Below, in pieces: positions 51,769-62,279 of a stretch of DNA of 64,000 nucleotides. Below the pieces are notes generated by a model. That model saw only the letters and a program-made list of their open reading frames with translations. It was not told the origin of the DNA and did no database searches. Both the position numbers and the translations under genes were made by a program. Source of the DNA: Azorinus chamasolen (Eukaryota; Mollusca; Bivalvia; Cardiida; Solecurtidae); NCBI GenBank assembly GCA_963576725.1, contig OY755242.1:61632324-61696323 (forward strand), written 5' to 3'. The number at the start of each line of letters is the position of its first letter. Positions within the stretch are counted from its first letter, which is position 1.

Positions 51769-52108
51769 GTTTAACATGAACACTTCTAATTTTTACTTCC
51801 CATGGTTTAACATGAACACCTCCCAATGTTTATCATGAACATTTCCCAAGATTTGTCTTGAACACATCCCAAGATTTAACATGAACACCAGTCCTCTCAT
51901 GGTTTTACATGAACATATCCTAAGGTTTAACATAAACACATCCAAAGGTCTAACATGAACACCTCCAAGGGTTTGACCTGAACACGTCCCAAGGTTTAAT
52001 ATGCACACAGTCACAGGTTTAACATGAACACAGCCACAGGTTTAACATGAACACCTCCCAAGGTCTGACATGAGCATCTCCAAAGGTTTAACATGAACAC
52101 GACCCAGG
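51769..52108 (+). repeat. 23-bp minisatellite, about 14 copies
   Basis: Unit GGTTTAACATGAACACCTCC plus CAA. It sits 37 bp upstream of the 51732 acceptor. Confidence 0.9.
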
Positions 52109-52215
52109 ATTTTGTAGTATATGCCTCCTCATCTGAGAGCATTTAACTACTCAGCATGCATTCCTCTTCACTTTTTGAACACTTAGTTCATTCTTTCTGC
52201 AAAAAGTGTCATCTG

Positions 52216-52468
52216 TTAAACCACTGACTCCATGAATATTCATGAGAGAAAAAAATGCCATCGTGAATATTAATTAGACAAAGTTTTTAGAATAGCTTAT
52301 TGTTTTGCAGGATTTTGTTTTGCCGAGGCAGAAACTGTGGAATAAAATCTATATCATTCCATAAGCAAACAAAGTAGACCCTGATCAGATGGCTCCTACT
52401 GGAGCCATCTGATCTCGGTCTACTCTGTTTGCAAAGGCTTTAAAAGGATTTATGGAGTGAAAGGTTAA
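52216..52468 (+). mobile_element. PB-A MITE
   Basis: TTAAACCACTGACTCCATG start; hairpin ATGGCTCCTACTGGAGCCAT; GAGTGAAAGGTTAA end. Confidence 0.85.
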
Positions 52469-52819
52469 ATTCTCAAGCATGTACATGGATAACACTTTCA
52501 GATCTACTTCTCAATTGTTGTGGCAATAAATTTCAATATTCTACAAAAATTTTTATACAAGTATTGAAATATCATAATTCATAATGGACAGATTCTTGCA
52601 TAATAATAAGTAATCATCATAAAAAGGGTTATGCCTGGCTTCCGAATATAGATACCAGAGTGAAAACTCACCAAACTCTTGATGAAATCAAAATCAAAAG
52701 ACATTCAAACAGCAGGTCACAAGGTATTGTTAGTGTTAGATCAGTGCAATACACTGCAAAACGGGCCATATTACAAGGATTGTTCAATTATGAATCCATC
52801 TAAGCACATAAAAATGTAT

Positions 52820-53500
52820 CTTTGATTGATTTCAATGAAAATTTTATTTGGTCCCCTCAAAGTATTCACCTCTAACAGATATGCAAAGTTTCAGTCTTCA
52901 AATCCAATCCTTGAAGGCATTTTCATAGTCTTTTCTAGCTATACTATGAAGACACTGGAATATTGCAGAACTGAGGTGTTCGCACTGGACAAATTGTCAA
53001 CCAGAAAGGTATTTATTTAGCCTTGGGAACAAAAAGAAGTCACACAAGGCAAGGTCAGATGAATACGGAGGGTGAGGGAGCACAACAACCTTTTCCTGCT
53101 TCTGAAAATCTTGTACAATAGACGCCTTGTGCGATGAGGCATTGTCATGTAGCAATCTGACATTAGCCAATCCAGTTGAGGGTCTTTGATTTTTGAAATA
53201 TTTCTCCAGTTTTGAAGAACTTGTAAAACCTTGCATTTAAGGATTTGCCTTTAAGTACAGAAACCTGAATGGCAGGACACTGACTTGTGAAGAATATGGC
53301 ATACATTACCTTCTTCATACTCATTGTCCACTTTCCAACGCATGATATTTTGCCAGACTTTGTTGCCAATATTTTGTTTTGAATCTCTTGTTTAGGCTCA
53401 AAAAAGTGAACCTATGTATCGTCACCAGTGACAACATTTGCCAAAGACTGCATTGTAATTTGGAAACTGTTTATCCACACTCATGGTTAATTATGACTGA
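52820..53500 (-). pseudogene. decayed mariner transposase
   Basis: On the minus strand in order: NVVTGDDT, VHFFEPKQEIQN, VRLLHDNASSHKA, LPHPPYSSDLALCDFFLFPR, LNKYLSG and CISVRGEYFEGTK. These are mariner (DD34D) motifs around the second and third catalytic aspartates. Frameshifts and stops (for example after DDT) break it, and the N-terminal DNA-binding half is missing. No inverted ends were recognised. Confidence 0.88.
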
Positions 53501-53510
53501 CTCTGGGTAT

Positions 53511-53713
53511 AACTAACTCTTTGCACGCTAGCGGTGAAACCATGATTACCTATGTAAACAGTATGGATCAATGTTGAGACATCGCATAATGTGGCATCTC
53601 ATCAGGATCCAAACAATTTGACACTCTTACTGCATATATTTGCAAAGAATAAGAGAAATTATATTTTAATTGAATTGAAGCAGACGACAATGGTTGCAGA
53701 CGGAAAATTACTC
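53511..53713 (+). mobile_element. PB-D MITE, right end lost
   Basis: TAACTCTTTGCACGCTAGCG start; stops at CGGAAAATTA and is bracketed by ACTCTGGGTATAAC repeats. Confidence 0.8.
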
Positions 53714-53722
53714 TGGGTATAA

Positions 53723-53927
53723 CAGTAAAACCCCTCTAAACCAGACATTAAATTTAGAATATATATCGGTGCTTGAGACATGTGGCAGTTTAATGCAGGG
53801 TGAAAGTCATGCAGAAAGCTCCTAGAGGAGCTTTCTGCATGACTTTCAACCTGCATTAAGCAGCCACCTGCCTAAAAGTATCATATTTCTTCTCGAGCAG
53901 AATTCCGTTATAGAGGTGTTTTACCGT
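53723..53927 (+). mobile_element. POG MITE
   Basis: CAGTAAAACCCCTCTAAACC start; AAAGCTCCTAGAGGAGCTTT core; TATAGAGGTGTTTTACCG end. Confidence 0.85.
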
Positions 53928-54215
53928 ACTAAGAAACAAAAGGTTCTACATATGGGATAATGGGGTCTAGCTCAAATATAGCTGACTGATGTACTTTACT
54001 GAGGCAGTAGCAAGCACATGCCTGACTCAACCCCCATCACTATTTTCAACATAACCACAATGATTGCCTACAGAAATATTCATTTTCAGATACTAGTATC
54101 CTAGTGACGGAAATGACAACTTAATGAGATTATAGCTAGATGTGTAACTCAACATATTTATTTATTTGCTCATGAGGTACTAATATTTGTCTAGTCCTTT
54201 AAATGAGAGAATCAC
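53928..54215. other. intron without recognised repeats
   Basis: No exon or element identified. Confidence 0.4.
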
Positions 54216-54217
54216 AG

Positions 54218-54298
54218 TACAAACAGTAAAGACCCAGATCAGAGTACATACAGAGGAGCCATCAGATCAGGGTCTGCACTGTTTGTCATTTAATACCA
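54218..54298 (-). mobile_element. PB-I hairpin
   Basis: ACAAACAGTAAAGACCCAGA and GGGTCTGCACTGTTTGTC; loop CATACAGAGGAGCC mutated. Confidence 0.55.
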
Positions 54299-54337
54299 TC
54301 TCATCAATTATGCCCTTCTATATTAAATGGACTCATT

Positions 54338-54565
54338 AGCACATTCCTTCATACTGACACATTTTGATGCCTCTGTAACAGTCACTTTTGGAAGCCATTG
54401 TGACAAATAGAGCATTTGCTCCATAGGAGCAAATGCTCTATTTATCAAAATGGTTTCTAAACTACATAATTCTAAAAAAAATCCATTATTCTAGTAAATG
54501 CTCTTTTTCAGTAGATTTATTCAAGGAGGTTGTATCTAAAAATAGCCTACGAGGGAATGGGTTAA
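54338..54565 (-). mobile_element. PB-C MITE
   Basis: Left TTAA changed to TTAG; hairpin GCATTTGCTCCATAGGAGCA; GGGAATGGGTTAA end. Confidence 0.85.
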
Positions 54566-54865
54566 ACAATGATAGACCATTCCACTTCTACATAAAGGTT
54601 TCTATTGGCTAAAAATATAGTATTGTACAATTCATTTCCTATCTTTGAAATATCTGATCCTCACACCTGTGTAAATTTCACTTTTATGCACTGGTACACT
54701 GGTTATACATCTTCTGACATGTATGATAGAAATTTGCACCACAAACAGTGTAGACTGGTCAAAGCGCATCTCCTTCAGAAACCCTTTGATCTATGTCTGC
54801 AGTATTTGCCAACACCAATAAGTTTGTCAAGCATTCAAAAAAGATTATGAAATGATAAGCTATTA
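54566..54865. other. intron with one decayed hairpin
   Basis: CAAACAGTGTAGACTGGTCA near 54743 is a worn PB hairpin; otherwise nothing recognised. Confidence 0.4.
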
Positions 54866-54871
54866 CCAGTT

Positions 54872-55033
54872 CAGAGCAACAAATACTAAAATCGTCCTTT
54901 TTCCACCAAACCGTATGTTGTGACCACTCATTAGAATCGTCTCTTAGAGACGATTCTAAACAGTGGTCACAGCATAAGGTTTGATGGAGAAATAAAGAAG
55001 TTATTCTAATTTATGCATTTATCCTGATCTCTG
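54872..55033 (-). mobile_element. HAT-F MITE, short right arm
   Basis: CAGAGCAACAAATACTAAAA start, CCTGATCTCTG end; palindrome intact. Confidence 0.75.
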
Positions 55034-55078
55034 ATCACACGTGGTTAGTTTCTTTCACCCACTACACACCCTCACACA

Positions 55079-55535
55079 TTGTTAATACCCATACTCCATA
55101 ATTATATGTACCTTATAATCATTTTGCAGAGTAGACTCAAATCAGATGTCCCCATGTAGGAGACATCTTATCTGAGTCTGTCCTGTTTGTTTATGAAATA
55201 ATATAGATATTGTTCTAGCCTTAAAATTTCTTGTGTTTGTATCTCATTATGAAAATTCAGCAAATTAACTCTTTGCACGCTAGCGGCGAAACTGTGATTA
55301 TTTATGCAAACAGTTTGGATCCAGATGAGACGCCGCATAATGCGGCATCTCATCAGGATCCAAACTGTTTGTCATCTTGACCATATTTTTGCAAAAAAAA
55401 TGAGAGAAAGTTTATTTTAAGAATTGAAGCAGATGACAATTCTTGCAGACGAAAAATTACTTAGCGTACAAAGAGTTAATATCCATTATATCATTTATGA
55501 TTTGTGAAATTAGTAGTTACAGGGTAAAAGGTTAA
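55079..55535 (-). mobile_element. PB-A MITE with nested PB-D
   Basis: GTTAATACCCATACTCCATA start, hairpin near 55137-55190, PB-D, then ATATCCATTATATCATTTAT and GGTAAAAGGTTAA end. Confidence 0.75.
55265..55479 (+). mobile_element. PB-D MITE nested in PB-A
   Basis: Nearly identical to the 39349 copy (GCACGCTAGCGGCGAAACTG). Inserted at the PB-A AATATTAATTAG site. Confidence 0.9.
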
Positions 55536-55760
55536 CCCTTTCCTTGATAAGTAATAATCACACCATGCATACTTATTTGCTGAATTTCAATAATGTACAC
55601 AGAAATTGTTTGGGTACTAGTAAAACTGCAGAGTCAGATCATTTATAATTTCATAAGCAAACAGAACATACCAACATCAGAAGACTCCTTCAGGAGCCAT
55701 TTGATCTGGGTCTACAATCTCTACAGTCGTGAAAAGTGTTTGTATGAATGAAAGGGTTAA
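55532..55760 (+). mobile_element. PB-A2 MITE in a TTAA chain
   Basis: Shares TTAA with neighbours on both sides. Hairpin and arms diverged. Confidence 0.75.
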
Positions 55761-55986
55761 CCCATTACCTCATAGGCTATTTTTAGATACAACCTCTTTG
55801 AATAAATCTACCGAAAAGGAGCATTAACTAGAGAAAAGGAACATTTTAGAATTTTGTGGTTTGAAACCATTGTGATAAATAGAGCATTTGCTCCTATTAG
55901 GAGCAAATGCTCTATTTATCACAATGGTTTCATAAAATGACTTGTACAGAGTCGTCAAAATTCTTCAATATGAGGGAATGGGTTAA
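55757..55986 (+). mobile_element. PB-C MITE in a TTAA chain
   Basis: CCCATTACCTCATAGGC start; perfect GCATTTGCTCCTATTAGGAG hairpin; GGGAATGGGTTAA end. Confidence 0.88.
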
Positions 55987-56049
55987 AGCAGCAAAACTTG
56001 GATACAGTATAGCAGCTAGTAACTGGACAGTAGAACCTCTGTAATACGA

Positions 56050-56417
56050 CTATGGCCTGATAACTCTTCCATGTTGAATATTCATGTAAGAAATAATAAC
56101 ATTATGAATATTTAATAGCTGATTCATCATTTTTTATATTAGTACAAATGTACATGTATATAACCTCAGGATAGTTAGGTATCATGGCAGAAACTTTTGA
56201 ATTATCTATTATAATTTCATAAGCAAACAAAACAGACCCTGATCAAACAACTCCTACAGTAGCCATCTGATCTGGGTCTACTCCTTTGAAAAGGTGAGTG
56301 AGTGAGTGAGTGAGTTGGGTTTTACGTCAGACCAACAGTAATTCAGTTATTTCCAAACGGCACCCGCTTCAGACAAAGGTGAGAAAGCATTTACATGTAT
56401 ACGAGTGAAACAATTAA
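56050..56417 (+). mobile_element. PB-A MITE split by a SINE-like insert
   Basis: CTCTTCCATGTTGAATATT start; interrupted in the right arm at CCTTTGAAAAGG; resumes GAGAAAGCATTTACATG. Confidence 0.65.
56299..56374 (+). mobile_element. GAGTGAG SINE-like insertion
   Basis: GTGAGTGAGTTGGGTTTTAC to CACCCGCTTCAGAC, flanked by AAAGGTGAG on both sides (56290-56298 and 56375-56383). Confidence 0.6.
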
Positions 56418-56895
56418 CTCTTAACTCCATAAATACGCCTTTCTATGCCTTTGCAAACTGAGTAGACCTAGATTAGATGGCTCCTCTAGGAGCTGTCTGA
56501 TCAGGTTCTGCTCTATTTGCTTATGGTATAATAAATATTTGATTCTACAGTTTCTGTCTGAGCCACAATGCTCTGTGTTCATATTCTATTATAACAATAA
56601 ATTCAATTTAACATTTTACTTAACCCTTTCCTCCATAAATATGCCTTTCTACGCCTCTGTAATAGTCACTTGTTGAAGCCATTGTGATAAATAGAGCATT
56701 TGCTCTTATAGGAGCAAATGCTCTATTTATCACAATGCTTTCAAACTACAACATTCTAAACAAAAACTTTTCTCTAGTTAATGCTCCTTTTTGGTAGATT
56801 AATTCAAAGTGGTTGCATCTAAAAGTAGCCTATGAGGTAATGGGTTAATGATGTCATTATTTATGTCAAGAATATTCAACAGGAAAAGAATTAAG
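56414..56895 (-). mobile_element. PB-A MITE with nested PB-C
   Basis: TTAACTCTTAACTCCATAAA start, hairpin about 56455-56525, PB-C, then TGATGTCATTATTTATGTC and GGAAAAGAATTAA. Confidence 0.8.
56620..56848 (-). mobile_element. PB-C MITE nested in PB-A
   Basis: TTAACCCTTTCCTCCATAAA to GGTAATGGGTTAA; perfect hairpin. Confidence 0.88.
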
Positions 56896-56961
56896 ATTTT
56901 TTCTAGTGAGTGCATTATAGAGGTTTTACTGCAGTATGTACACCAAAGAATATAGAAGTAC

Positions 56962-57002
56962 CTACAAGGATGGCCTCGTCTCAACAACAAAATGTCTGTC
57001 AT
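56962..57002 (-). CDS. possible alternative first coding exon
   Basis: ATG followed by 13 codons (MTDILLLRRGHPC) and a GTACTT donor, exit phase 2, which would join in frame to the 51732 exon. JIP4 genes are known to have alternative N-termini. No promoter signal or homology was seen, and the donor is weak, so this is speculative. Confidence 0.15.
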
Positions 57003-57291
57003 AATACTAGAGATGAAGTACTGTATACAATACAGGAGTCAATCAAACAATCCTATTGAGAAATTCTAAGAATTGTTTCATATTCATCTATCAAGGGAGA
57101 AGGTGTAAAAAGTTATACAAATGTATCATTATTGGTCTTTTCGACAAGAGGCAGCTTCATGTAGGGTGTTTTGAGAATAAATATCCATAAATACGTCTTT
57201 GCTTATAGAATATCTTAGATGTGATTCTATACTATTTGGGATAGCTATGTATTCACCTGTTTTATATAAAAGTATGAAATATTTAACCCAT

Positions 57292-57539
57292 TACTCCATA
57301 AATACCCTTTCCCCGTTTTAAATGCCTTTCCACGCTTCTGCAAACAGAGTAGACCCAGATTAGATGGTGCCTGTTTGATCAAGGTCTACCCTGTTTGCTT
57401 TTGGCATGATATAGATCTGATTATATAGTTAATATAGATATACATAGCAAAAAAAATTCCCTTGAAAAGTTTACATAATAAAAACTGAGTTAATAAATAT
57501 TCATGTTGTCATGATATTACTGAACAAGGAAAGGGTTAA
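57292..57539 (-). mobile_element. PB-A MITE with duplicated left end
   Basis: TTAACCCATTACTCCATAAA TACCCTTTCCCCG looks like two end sequences in series; GGAAAGGGTTAA end. Confidence 0.75.
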
Positions 57540-57764
57540 GGAATTTCTTACAGATATATATTGTGACAGACATGTTGTTGTTGAGACTGGTACATGATTA
57601 CATGAGACAACATACCTGGACAGTGAGCTGAAACATGCACAACAGAAGGTCAATGAAATGAAAAATGCACATATTGCATGAGCTGAAAAAAATAGAACAC
57701 AGAAAACATAAAGCTTAGACAAGCTGGAGAACCATGCTACATCAGCAGAGTGATCCACGTAGAA

Positions 57765-57850
57765 CTTTTGGGTGGCCAGGAGTCCCATCATTGGTTACCC
57801 AGGAGTCCAATTGTTGGTTACCCAGGAGTCCCCTCGTTGGTTACAACCTT
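57765..57850 (+). repeat. 27-bp tandem repeat, 3 copies
   Basis: Unit CCAGGAGTCC then CATTGTTGGTTACC, variable centre. Confidence 0.85.
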
Positions 57851-57867
57851 TCAAATGTTCTACCTTA

Positions 57868-58012
57868 TTTACCTCTTTATTTCATAAACACGCATTTCTA
57901 CCCCTTTGTAAACAGAGTAGACCCAGATCAGATGGCTCCTGTAGGAGCAATATGATCTGGGTCTACTCTATTTGCAAAGGCGTAGAAAGGCATATTTATG
58001 GAGTGATGGGTA
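57868..58012. mobile_element. PB-A fold-back form
   Basis: Both sides are the hairpin-proximal arm (ATTTCATAAACACGCATTTC and GCGTAGAAAGGCATATTTAT), so the whole unit is one palindrome without the long arm. Confidence 0.75.
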
Positions 58013-58092
58013 GAAGATTTATTCACAAATACCCATAGGATCATTTGTTTTTAACCCGAAGTTTGAGTTATCAGAGTTCGAGATATCAAAGT

Positions 58093-58317
58093 TTAACCCT
58101 TTCCTCCATAAATATGCCTTTCTAAGCCTCTGTAAAAGTCACTTAATGAAACCATTGTGATAAATAGAGCATTTGCTCCTATGGGAGCAAATGCTCCATT
58201 TATCACAATGGTTTCAAACTACAAAATTCTAAAATTTTACTTTTCTCTAGTAAATGCTTCTTTTGGGTAGTCATTCAGAGGTTGGGTCTAAAAATAGCCT
58301 ATGGAGGAAAGGGTTAA
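58093..58317 (-). mobile_element. PB-C MITE
   Basis: Complete; hairpin GCATTTGCTCCTATGGGAGC; GGAGGAAAGGGTTAA end. Confidence 0.88.
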
Positions 58318-58508
58318 CTGTATCAGGTAAAGAGTCAATAGAATGTCCAGTATTGAAGAACCTTCAACAACAAACCCACCATTCCTGAATCAAGTTCTCA
58401 TCAGTGTCACCATATAGTTGGTCTGTCTAATCTCTGGGCAATTTATCAACTTACCATACCAACTTCTGCCCCTTTATAATTGGGTTATGTTTCTTTATAC
58501 TAATGTAC

Positions 58509-58841
58509 TTCAACCCTTTATTCCATGAATATTCACATAAAAACACTGACATCATGAATATTAATTAAATTAGTTGTTATAACAGCACATGGACACAGAA
58601 ATTTTTGGCCATGGCAGAAACTGTAGAATCATATCAATACTACATGTATACACGTATATCATAAGCAAACTGAGTGGACCCTGATCAGATGCCATCTGAT
58701 CTGGGTCTAATTAATCTGTTTACAAAGGCATAGATTAAACATAGCAGACCCTGATCAGATGGCTCCTAAAGGAGCAATTTCATCTGGGTCTGTTCTGTTT
58801 GCAAAGGCATAGAAAGGCGCAATCATAGAGTAAAGGGTTAA
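58509..58841 (+). mobile_element. PB-A MITE with two hairpins
   Basis: CCCTTTATTCCATGAATATT start; a short hairpin (CAGATGCCATCTG) is followed by a second ATAGCAGACCCTGATCAGAT hairpin, then GTAAAGGGTTAA. Confidence 0.8.
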
Positions 58842-58865
58842 AAGGCATACATCTGGAGTAACGAG

Positions 58866-59093
58866 TTAACCCATTCCTGCATATTGACGCCTTTTGACGC
58901 TTTTGTAAAGTCACTTTGTGAAACCATTGTGATAAATAGAGCATTTGCTCCACAGGAGCAAATGCTCTATTTATCACAATGGTTTCAAAACTGCATGATT
59001 CTGAAACTTTTCTTTTCTCTAGTAAATGCTCCTTTTTGGTAGATTTAATGAAAGAGGTTGGATCTAAAAATAGCCTATGCGGGAATGGGTTAA
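58866..59093 (-). mobile_element. PB-C MITE
   Basis: CCCATTCCTGCATATTGACG start; hairpin GCATTTGCTCCACAGGAGCA; GGGAATGGGTTAA end. Confidence 0.88.
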
Positions 59094-59310
59094 CAGAGTC
59101 TGAATACTTTATGGATGTATATTTCTATTCAGGGCCAAAAAACTGTTTTGTTTCACTGATTGCTGGTTCAAGTATAATTGTTTATTTAAGTCCAGGGATA
59201 AAGTCATTTTTTCTGTTTGGTTGTTTTATCTATACGGTATAATACCCATTTCTTCCAAGAAGAGGCTTCAGTAGATAGATATTCCATGCAGATTAGGTTA
59301 CGTAATGAAT
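59094..59310. other. intron without recognised repeats
   Basis: No exon or element identified. Confidence 0.4.
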
Positions 59311-59515
59311 CTTTTCCCTGTTGAATATTCATGTAAGAAATATTGACATCGTGAATATCTATTTGTTGAAGAAAAAAAAGGCGTATTTACACAGAATGCT
59401 TCGTTACTTGGAAGAAACTGTGGAGTCAGGTCAAGTATAATTTCATAAGCAAACAGAGCAGACCCTGATCAGACGGTTCCTACTGGTTCTACTCTGTTTG
59501 CAAAGGCATGGAAAT
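59311..59515 (+). mobile_element. PB-A MITE, damaged hairpin
   Basis: CTTTTCCCTGTTGAATATTC start; GACGGTTCCTACTGGTTCTA shows hairpin collapse. Confidence 0.65.
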
Positions 59516-59735
59516 TCCTGTACATATAAATGCATTTTCATGCAATTGCAAACAGAGTATAGAAGCTGTCTGATCTGTGTCTACTTTGTTTGCTTTTGAA
59601 ATATTATTCTGTTTCTGCAGTTTCTAGCAATATCAACAAATCCTGTGCATAATTATATGCTATTACAAAAATACTGCTAATGAATAATCATGATGTCATC
59701 ATTTCTTCCATAAATATTGAATAGGGAAAGGGTTA
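59516..59735 (-). mobile_element. PB-A2 MITE fused to previous copy
   Basis: CCTGTACATATAAATGCATT start without TTAA; GAATAGGGAAAGGGTTAA end. Confidence 0.65.
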
Positions 59736-59744
59736 AAACTGTTC

Positions 59745-59969
59745 ATTAGCCCTTTCCTCCATAAATCTGCCTTTTTACGCCTCTGTAATAACTTCTTGAA
59801 ACCATTGTGATAAATAGAGCATTTGCTCCTATAGGAGCAAATGCTCTATTTATCACAATGGTTTCAAACTACAAATTCTAAAATTTTACTTTTCTCTAGT
59901 AAATGCTCCTTTTGGGTAGATTCACTCAAAGAGGTTGGGTCTAAAAATAGCCTATGGAAGAAAGGGTTA
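59745..59969 (-). mobile_element. PB-C MITE
   Basis: CCCTTTCCTCCATAAATCTG start; perfect hairpin; GAAGAAAGGGTTAG end. Confidence 0.85.
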
Positions 59970-60031
59970 GACTTGTTTTTTAGATTGACAGACGGTTCAT
60001 ATGATGCTGTAGAGAGGGTACAGGTACTCAC

Positions 60032-60079
60032 GAATGGATCACTAACATAGCCACATAAAGCAGCCATTTTAGAAAAACT
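60032..60079 (-). CDS. possible 48-nt exon
   Basis: A stretch encoding SFSKMAALCGYVSDPF lies between a good acceptor (CTTCTGCCTGCAG with a pyrimidine-rich tract) and a consensus donor (GTGAGT). It is 16 codons, phase 0-0, in non-MITE sequence upstream of the recognised JIP exons on the same strand. No homologue is recognised, and its exit phase does not fit the 51732 exon directly. Could be a cassette exon of this gene or chance. Confidence 0.25.
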
Positions 60080-60179
60080 CTGCAGGCAGAAGCTCTCATG
60101 GAAAGAATGAGAGAATTTGAACTGAAAATAATATTAAGCTTATTTTTACCAGCATGAATTAAGTTGAACAATAGCAATA

Positions 60180-60414
60180 GTAACCCATTCCCTCATAGGC
60201 TATTTTTAGACCCAACCTCTTTGAATAAATCTACTAAAAAGGAACATTTACAAGAGAAATGGAAAATGTTAGAATTGTGTAGTATTATTTGAGATAAATA
60301 GAGCATTAATTTTGCTCCTATGGAGCAAATGCTCTATTTATCACAATGGTTTCAAGAAGTGACTACCGGTATTAAAGAGGCATAGAAAGGCGTAATTATG
60401 GAGGAAAGGGTTAA
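60180..60414 (+). mobile_element. PB-C MITE
   Basis: CCCATTCCCTCATAGGC start; ATTAATTTTGCTCC hairpin variant; GGAGGAAAGGGTTAA end. Confidence 0.87.
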
Positions 60415-60436
60415 GCTAATCTAGTCGGTATGCCTT

Positions 60437-60485
60437 TAACCCTTTCCCTGTTCTAAGCTTATTTCTAATTTCAAGTAAATGGTGA
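60437..60485 (+). mobile_element. PB-B left-end fragment
   Basis: TTTAACCCTTTCCCTGTTC then unrelated sequence. Confidence 0.5.
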
Positions 60486-60735
60486 TTTGATAGGAATACT
60501 GCTTATAATGATGTTGCTATATTTCACTCAAACAAGTTCGGTAGTTGAGACAGTATTGGAGATATAAATGTCTGGAATTCAGAGTTCTGATTCACTTCAA
60601 GATACGGGGTCATTTTTGAGACATTTCTTTGAGAACAATGTTGATGTTAATAGACCAGTCATGTAGCTTTGGTTTACCCTTTCAACCAGGGATATGCATG
60701 CACCATCATTTCAACCATGGGCATGCATGCCCATG
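60486..60735. other. intron without recognised repeats
   Basis: Only a small ATGCATGC-type duplication near 60693-60732 (ATGCATGC(A/C)C). Confidence 0.4.
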
Positions 60736-60737
60736 TC

Positions 60738-60820
60738 ATTTACAAACAGTGTAGACCCAGATCAGAGGGCTCCTAGAGGAGTCCTATGATCAGGGTCGGC
60801 ACAGTTTGTCTTTCCGAAAT
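60738..60820 (-). mobile_element. PB-I hairpin
   Basis: ACAAACAGTGTAGACCCAGA and GGGTCGGCACAGTTTGTC around AGGGCTCCTAGAGGAGTCCT; A.A mismatch retained. Confidence 0.6.
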
Positions 60821-60864
60821 TGACTTAGCAAGTACAAGCCTTTCGTACTGAAAAGACTCTATAG

Positions 60865-61104
60865 TTAACCCTTTCCTCCATAAATATGCCTTTGCAAGCA
60901 GAGAAGACCCAGATCAGACGGCTCCTATAGGAGCCATCTAGTCAGGGTCTGCTCTGTTTGCTTACAATATAATACAGATATGATTCTACAGTTTCTGCCA
61001 TTTACAAAATTTCCTGTATCAGTGTGCTATTCTAACAAATTAATCGAATTAATATGCATGATGTCATTATTTCTAACATGAATATTCATGGAGGAAAGGG
61101 TTAA
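60865..61104 (-). mobile_element. PB-A MITE
   Basis: CCCTTTCCTCCATAAATATG start, hairpin about 60895-60962, GGAGGAAAGGGTTAA end; PB-C-like ends on a PB-A body. Confidence 0.85.
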
Positions 61105-61287
61105 GCACTGATGGACTATTCCATTCTGATAATTCAGGGGCTGAAAGGTTTAAAGACTTCGTAGAGACGATAACCTCTGACTAGCCAGATCAGGGATAAC
61201 ACTGCAATTATTACTAACACATAAAATATGGATCTGTATAGGATTTGAAGATTTGGATCGACAGAAGAACATACTGGGTATGAAGCA

Positions 61288-61539
61288 TTAACCCTTTTCT
61301 TCATATACACGCATGTTCACGCATTTGAAAACAGATTAGACCCTGATCAGACGGCTCCTATAGGAGCCGTCTGATCTGGGTCTGCTGAATGTTTGCTAAT
61401 GGAATTTGATAGATCTGTTTCTTTAGTTCCTAAAATGGCTGCAATGTTGCACCTTTCATATTTCATTATAACTATTTTATCCATGAATATTCAGCAGGTA
61501 TTGAAATTTGGAATAAGTATAGAACAGGGAAAGGGTTAA
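61288..61539 (-). mobile_element. PB-B MITE
   Basis: Complete; perfect ACGGCTCCTATAGGAGCCGT core; GGGAAAGGGTTAA end. Confidence 0.88.
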
Positions 61540-61596
61540 CATGCCACAGCAAGCCTGGGCTAATGTCAGCATATACATTTGTATAATCGAGGGCTA

Positions 61597-61653
61597 GGTG
61601 CAAAACTATTCTAACTCCTTCACAAAGTGAAGGAGTAAGAATAGTTTTGCACC
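61597..61653. repeat. 27-bp near-perfect hairpin
   Basis: GGTGCAAAACTATTCT(A)ACT CCTTCAC, 3-nt loop AAA, then its mirror with one mismatch. No PB core and no other copy in the window. Confidence 0.9.
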
Positions 61654-61699
61654 AAGCTCTCAATATCCTTTGCATGTATATTGTCATCTACTACAAATT

Positions 61700-62012
61700 A
61701 TTAACTATTCTATGAATATTCATGTAAGAAATAATGATATCATGAATATTAATTATTTTTATAATGACAAAGGACCAGGAATATTTGGCAAAGACAGAAA
61801 CTAGGAATCATATCTATATTATTTCATAAGAAAACAGACCAGACCCTGATCAGACGGTTCCTAGAGAAGTATTCTAACCTGGGTCTACTCAATTTGCAAA
61901 TGCATGCGTACATGTATGAGATCTTCTCAAATGAGATTTTTAGTGAAAGCAGGGCCAGGGTCAACTCTGTTTGCAAAAACGTAGAAAGCGTATTCATGGA
62001 GGAATGGGTTAA
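61700..62012 (+). mobile_element. PB-A MITE with extra right part
   Basis: TTCTATGAATATTCATG start, damaged hairpin, then a second GTCAACTCTGTTTGCAAAAA arm and GGAATGGGTTAA end. Confidence 0.7.
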
Positions 62013-62030
62013 AACTACATGTACTCATCT

Positions 62031-62279
62031 TTAACCCCTTTCCCTGTTCAATATCCATGTAAGGAAAAATGACACCATGAATATTTATTAGCAGAATTTC
62101 TATAATGTAAAATTTTCAAGGGAATTTTTTGCTTTCACAAAAACTGTAGAATCAGATCAATATCACATCAAAAGCAAACAGAGCAGACCCTGATCAGATG
62201 GCTCCTATAGGAGCCATCTGATCTGGGTCTACTCTGTTTGTAAATGCGTGAAAAGGTGTTTATAAGAGGAAAGGGTTAA
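62031..62279 (+). mobile_element. PB-A2 MITE
   Basis: CCCCTTTCCCTGTTCAATAT start; perfect ATGGCTCCTATAGGAGCCAT; GAGGAAAGGGTTAA end. Confidence 0.88.

Noticed and set aside
51769..52108. Short regular repeats resembling CRISPR
   Set aside because: Contiguous 23-bp units without spacers; an intronic minisatellite.
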